33,846 bases of DNA from Actinomycetes bacterium. Its GTDB lineage: Bacteria > Actinomycetota > Actinomycetes > Propionibacteriales > Propionibacteriaceae. Numbering within the stretch: the stretch's first letter is position 1; the number at the start of each line of letters is the position of its first letter. The translations under genes and the position numbers were made by a program. This document shows, one piece after another, positions 30,691-33,846 of this stretch. The stretch covers positions 1 to 33,846 of the forward strand of contig JAEZVO010000014.1 of NCBI GenBank assembly GCA_023443125.1, read 5' to 3'. The notes under the pieces were generated by a model. That model made no database searches, was not told where the DNA came from, and saw only the letters and a program-made list of their open reading frames with translations.

Positions 30691-31812
30691 ATGCAGAGTT
30701 TTGTGGTGCAGAAGGCCGTAACCGCGCAGGGTGTCGTCGCCGACGCGCGGATCACCATCGACGGTGACCGCATCGTCGACATCTCCGACGACGCCCCCGA
30801 CGCGATGCCGCTGTGGGCCGTCCCTGGCTTCGTCGACACCCACTGCCACGGCGCCGTGCAGGTGAGCTTCGGCACTCCCGACCTCGACGCCAACCGTCGC
30901 GCCCGCGCCTTCCACCTCTCGAAAGGCACCACCACGCTGTTCGCCAGCACCGTGACGCTCTCCGTCGACGATCTGGTGGCGCAGGAGGAAGTGCTGCGAC
31001 AGCTCACGGAGGAGGGCGTCATCGACGGCATCCACCTCGAGGGCCCGTTCCTCGCGCCCGAAAAGAAGGGCGCTCACGCCGAACACCTGCTGCTCGACCC
31101 GGACCCCGCCAGCGTTCAGCGCCTCATCGAAGCCGGTGGGCCTGCGCTGCGCATGATCACCATGGCCCCCGAACGCGAGGGCGCGATGCAGGCGATCCAG
31201 CAGTTCGTCGAGGCGGGCGTCGCCGTCGCATTCGGGCACTCGAACGCCGATGCCGACTTCTGCAACGCTTCCATCGCGGCGGGCGCCACCGTTGCCACAC
31301 ACCTGTTCAACGCTATGAACGGCATCCACCACCGCGAACCGGGGCCGGTACCCGCACTCCTGCACGACGAACGCGTCCTCGTCGAACTCATCTGCGACGG
31401 TGTGCATCTCCACCCCGACGTCATCCGCATGGCCTATGACGCAGCCGGCGCGCACCGCATCGGGCTTGTCACCGACGCCATGAGCGCCACCGGCGCCGAC
31501 GACGGGCGCTACCTGCTCGGCAACTTGGACGTTGAAGTGCGCGACGGTGTTGCCCGGCTGACTACCGACGACGGTTCGGAGGGCGCCATCGCTGGCAGCA
31601 CACTCACCATGGCCGACGCGTTCCAGTTCTGCGTGGGCACCGTCGGCCTTGCTATTCCCGACGTTGCGGCCATGGCGGCAACGACCCCGGCGAGATTCCA
31701 TGGGCTAGAGGATGTGGGCGAGCTCGCCGTTGGGAAACGTGCCGATGTGTGCCTCGTCGACGACGACGGCATTCTTCATCAGGTGTGGCACCGGGGAGAA
31801 CGAGTGCTCTGA
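30691..31812 (+). CDS. nagA: N-acetylglucosamine-6-phosphate deacetylase
   Basis: This 373-aa amidohydrolase removes acetate from GlcNAc-6-phosphate and gives the substrate of NagB. Motifs are VPGFVDTHCHG (metal-binding HxH), IDGIHLEGPFLAPEKKGAH (metal Glu), VAVAFGHSNADAD, ATHLFNAMNGIHHREPG (His), ELICDGVHLHPD, LVTDAMSATG (catalytic Asp) and the C-terminal GELAVGKRADVCLVD. ATG 30691 (with GGAG close upstream) fits homologues. The upstream ATG at 30610 would add 27 unrelated residues. nagB lies 17 kb away, so the pathway genes are split. Confidence 0.93.
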   Translation: MQSFVVQKAVTAQGVVADARITIDGDRIVDISDDAPDAMPLWAVPGFVDTHCHGAVQVSFGTPDLDANRRARAFHLSKGTTTLFASTVTLSVDDLVAQEEVLRQLTEEGVIDGIHLEGPFLAPEKKGAHAEHLLLDPDPASVQRLIEAGGPALRMITMAPEREGAMQAIQQFVEAGVAVAFGHSNADADFCNASIAAGATVATHLFNAMNGIHHREPGPVPALLHDERVLVELICDGVHLHPDVIRMAYDAAGAHRIGLVTDAMSATGADDGRYLLGNLDVEVRDGVARLTTDDGSEGAIAGSTLTMADAFQFCVGTVGLAIPDVAAMAATTPARFHGLEDVGELAVGKRADVCLVDDDGILHQVWHRGERVL

Positions 31813-31841
31813 AACCCGTCCATGAGGGCACTCAGAAAGTC

Positions 31842-31847
31842 TATGAT
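31842..31847 (+). promoter_or_regulatory. -10 box of the dtxR-like gene
   Basis: TATGAT lies 8 nt before the ATG at 31856, with no Shine-Dalgarno in between. A GAGTGC/GCACTC inverted repeat (31802-31833) covers the upstream region and could be an operator, though it does not match the known DtxR box. Confidence 0.45.
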
Positions 31848-31855
31848 GACTATCG

Positions 31856-32533
31856 ATGAGCGACCTGATTGACACCACCGAGATGTACCTGAGGACGGTG
31901 TACGAACTCCTCGAGGAGGGCGTCTCGCCTCTGCGCGCCCGCATTGCAGAGCGGCTGCATCAATCCGGGCCGACGGTGTCACAGACCGTCGCCCGCATGG
32001 AACGCGACGGATTACTCGTCGTGCAGCCCGACCGCACGATCAAACTAACCGACGAGGGCAGCGCCCTGGCGAGAAGCGTCATGCGCAAGCACCGGCTCGC
32101 GGAACGCCTGCTCACCGACGTGATCGGGCTGGACCTGCAGAAGGTACACGACGAGGCCTGCCGCTGGGAGCACGTGATCTCGCTCGACGTCGAGCAGCGT
32201 CTGGTGAACATCATCGACGATCCTGTGCGTTCCCCGTTCGGCAACCCCATTCCGGCGCTCGACGAGCTGGGTGTCACCGTTTCTGGGGCTCCTGAAGGCG
32301 ACGTGCTGACTCTTGCCGAGGCAGCACGACAAGGCGCTTCGCGCTTGCGCGTCGTTCGGCTGAGTGAACATCTGCAAGCCAGCCGCGAATCGTTCGCGGT
32401 GCTCCTCGAAGCGGGCGTGCTGCCGGGCGCGGAGTTGGAGCGTGGTGCCGACGGCCTGGGCGTCCGGGTGGGTGAACATGAGCTCGAGATCTCGCCCGTG
32501 GATGCCGAACTGCTGTTTGTCGCGGTGCTGTGA
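31856..32533 (+). CDS. DtxR/IdeR-family metal-dependent repressor
   Basis: This 225-aa regulator has an N-terminal winged helix (SPLRARIAERLHQSGPTVSQ, TVARMERDGLLVVQPDR), a dimerisation/metal domain (about 75-140) and an SH3-like C-terminal domain (FAVLLEAGVLPGAELERGAD). The metal ligands Met10, Cys102, Glu105 and His106 fall at the same numbers as in DtxR (M10; ACRWEH), so Fe(II) sensing is likely. Mn(II) sensing is less likely because of the Cys at 102. It probably controls iron uptake and storage genes elsewhere. It is followed after 1 nt by a methyltransferase gene. Confidence 0.92.
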   Translation: MSDLIDTTEMYLRTVYELLEEGVSPLRARIAERLHQSGPTVSQTVARMERDGLLVVQPDRTIKLTDEGSALARSVMRKHRLAERLLTDVIGLDLQKVHDEACRWEHVISLDVEQRLVNIIDDPVRSPFGNPIPALDELGVTVSGAPEGDVLTLAEAARQGASRLRVVRLSEHLQASRESFAVLLEAGVLPGAELERGADGLGVRVGEHELEISPVDAELLFVAVL

Positions 32534-32534
32534 C

Positions 32535-33281
32535 GTGAATGATCACACGCTGCACTGGCTGCTGAATCGTCGCCCGGGCGCCTTCGAAGAGGTACTCGCG
32601 CGCAGCTTCGGCGGCGAACACACCCCGTATCAATGGTTGGGGCGCGCGGTATCCGTCACCGCTAAGCGGGTGCTGGTGCTCGCGTGTGGATCTGGCGCGA
32701 TGGTGGAAGAGGTGGCCCGAGATGGGCGGCTGGTGGTGGGCGTCGACTGGTCCGCAAGCGCCATCGAGGTTGCCCAGCGACGAGACAGGCGCGAGCTCGT
32801 GCAAGGCGATGTGAACTATCTGCCGTTTGGGCCGGCGACCTTCGACGCCGTGGTGAGCGACATGGGACTCGCGGTCAACGAGAACCGGATCCTGATGCTC
32901 TCGGAAGTCGCTAGGGTGCTGCGCCCGGGAGGCATGTTCGCCGCGCTGACACCGTCGATGCGCCCCCTAAACTTCGACGACGCGAAGGAGATGTCGTCGC
33001 TGGTGCGTATTCTGCGGCGTTTTCCGCATGTGCCGGGGCAGACCGAATTCCGCGCCGTGCGCCTGCTGCGGTACGCCGGTCTGCAGAAGGCGGAGGACGC
33101 GCGAGCCAAGTTCTATTTCACGGTGCGCAACCGTAGCGACGCCGAACTGCTCCTGGCGGGGCTGCGCGCTACCGACGATGTGGCACGCGCGCATGCGGCA
33201 GTCGAGCATCTTGCCGACCGAGCGCGGCGTGAGGAAATCCGGGTGCCGCTGCCATTTCGACGCATCCTCGCGCTCAATTAG
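32535..33281 (+). CDS. SAM-dependent methyltransferase, class I
   Basis: This 248-aa protein starts at GTG, one base after the repressor stop. A Rossmann-fold motif I is present (KRVLVLACGSGAMVEEVARD, G-rich loop 51-54). It is followed by VVGVDWSASAIEVAQRR (motif II), VQGDVNYLPFGPATFDAVVS (motifs III-IV) and VARVLRPGGMFAALTPS (motif VI). An N-terminal helical cap (HWLLNRRPGAFEEVLARSFG) and a C-terminal part of unknown use flank it. The substrate is not predictable. Co-transcription with the iron repressor is likely from the spacing, but a functional link is not shown. Confidence 0.82.
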   Translation: MNDHTLHWLLNRRPGAFEEVLARSFGGEHTPYQWLGRAVSVTAKRVLVLACGSGAMVEEVARDGRLVVGVDWSASAIEVAQRRDRRELVQGDVNYLPFGPATFDAVVSDMGLAVNENRILMLSEVARVLRPGGMFAALTPSMRPLNFDDAKEMSSLVRILRRFPHVPGQTEFRAVRLLRYAGLQKAEDARAKFYFTVRNRSDAELLLAGLRATDDVARAHAAVEHLADRARREEIRVPLPFRRILALN

Positions 33282-33352
33282 GTGCCAATAGGGAATGAAA
33301 TGGGCTCGCTGCACGTTGATATGAAGAGTAACCAAGTAGGGAAGGACTACGT

Positions 33353-33715
33353 ATGGCCACCACGGCACTGACCACCGAGAACTTCGCGTCCACCGTCGAG
33401 GGCAACGAGGTGGTGCTCGTCGACTTCTGGGCCGATTGGTGTGGCCCGTGCAAGCGGTTCGCTCCGATTTATGAGGAAGCCTCCGAGCGTCACACTGACG
33501 TCGTCTTCGCCAAGGTCGACACCGAGGATGCCCGCGACATCGCCGCCGCGCTCGAAATCCAGTCCATCCCCACGGTCATGGGTTTCCGCAGGGGCCAGCT
33601 GGTGTTCCGCCAGTCCGGCCTGCTGAGTGGCAAGCAGCTCGACTCCCTGATCGAGCAGATCAAGGAGCTCGACATCGACGCGCTGCTCCAGGAAGCCAAG
33701 AAGCAGCAGTCCTGA
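33353..33715 (+). CDS. trxA: Thioredoxin
   Basis: This 120-aa cytosolic disulfide reductase partner has the active site W-C30-G-P-C33-K in VDFWADWCGPCKRFAPIY and the cis-Pro segment IQSIPTVMGFRRG. Thioredoxin reductase keeps it reduced. The length is slightly above the usual 105-110 because of a charged helical tail (LDIDALLQEAKKQQS). GGAAGGA lies about 8 nt before the ATG. An IS110-family element begins directly after the stop, so any native terminator may have been displaced. Confidence 0.94.
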   Translation: MATTALTTENFASTVEGNEVVLVDFWADWCGPCKRFAPIYEEASERHTDVVFAKVDTEDARDIAAALEIQSIPTVMGFRRGQLVFRQSGLLSGKQLDSLIEQIKELDIDALLQEAKKQQS

Positions 33716-33742
33716 GGTCGGGGGGTGTCCCTATGTTGTTTG

Positions 33743-33846
33743 TCAAGCTGCGAGGGTGACGGGTTTGGGGTTGGGCGAGGGTGTTGGTGGTTGGTAGGGG
33801 GTGCCGTCTCGGAGCATGGCGTAGATGACGTTGCATCGTCGGCGGG
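33743..33846 (-). CDS. IS110-family transposase, C-terminal fragment cut by window edge
   Basis: On the minus strand the last 33 residues read RRRCNVIYAMLRDGTPYQPP and end KPVTLAA before a TGA at 33743. The pattern RCNVIYAMLRDGTPY is the usual C-terminus of IS110/IS116/IS902 transposases (DEDD enzymes), so the catalytic core lies beyond the window. The element's end lies in the 27 nt between this stop and the trxA stop. Confidence 0.85.
   Translation of the reverse strand, partial: RRRCNVIYAMLRDGTPYQPPTPSPNPKPVTLAA

Noticed and set aside
31802..31833. CIRCE-like site before the dtxR-like gene
   Set aside because: The arms are in the reverse order (GAGTGC...GCACTC) with a 20-nt spacer, which does not match CIRCE.

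Overview
The window is high-GC DNA with actinobacterial habits: TANNNT -10 boxes placed 6-8 nt before start codons (leaderless genes), GTG/TTG starts, an orphan GroEL under two CIRCE operators, a DtxR/IdeR-type repressor, a DUF3027 protein, a fused pyruvate carboxylase, and type VII secretion-like helical hairpins. Gene content and protein style resemble the Propionibacteriales (Propionibacteriaceae-like). This placement is an inference, because no rRNA is present.

Layout. 1-716: IS wreckage, in which the start of an IS3-family orfA abuts a 5'-truncated IS481-family transposase whose right end touches a tRNA-Thr(TGT) gene. 717-2868: tRNA-Thr, manA, a DUF3263 protein and a small HEDAH-motif membrane protein. 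2937-5949: a three-gene operon of a two-domain YbaB-like protein, an acidic/Gly-rich protein ending in a WXG/EspC-like hairpin with YxxxE, and a second WTG hairpin protein with hydrophobic helices. It looks like a type VII secretion substrate module with no secretion machinery in view, and is the best candidate here for an undescribed system. 5966-8003: terminator, repeats, double CIRCE and groEL. 8070-9276: cutC and a Nudix hydrolase.

9262-12133 is an accessory patch framed by REP-like repeats. It holds a Pro-rich membrane protein gene that appears frameshifted at a 6-base homopolymer, and two head-to-head toxin-antitoxin modules (RHH/Fic-Doc and Phd/PIN). Then follow a Pro-rich membrane protein, nagB, a cold-shock-domain protein with a DUF3027 protein, an LpqH-like lipoprotein, a purine (AzgA-type) permease, a GyrI-like protein and pyc (17956-21351).

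21464-25469: a two-gene lipoprotein/membrane protein operon behind a promoter with a G8 tract in its spacer, and a dctPQM TRAP transporter operon. 25685-29422: a 30-aa membrane miniprotein, an anchored propeller-like protein and a large secreted nuclease (ExeM/NucH type) whose sorting signal stops right after LPSTG. 29526-33715: serC, nagA (with nagB, amino-sugar catabolism), a dtxR-like repressor with a methyltransferase, and thioredoxin. The window closes in the 3' end of an IS110-family transposase.

Two genome-style signals recur. Four convergent gene junctions carry long perfect palindromes (16-26 bp arms), probably bidirectional terminators. REP-like repeats reading roughly GGTTTCGATACG...CTACTCAACC lie between several genes.
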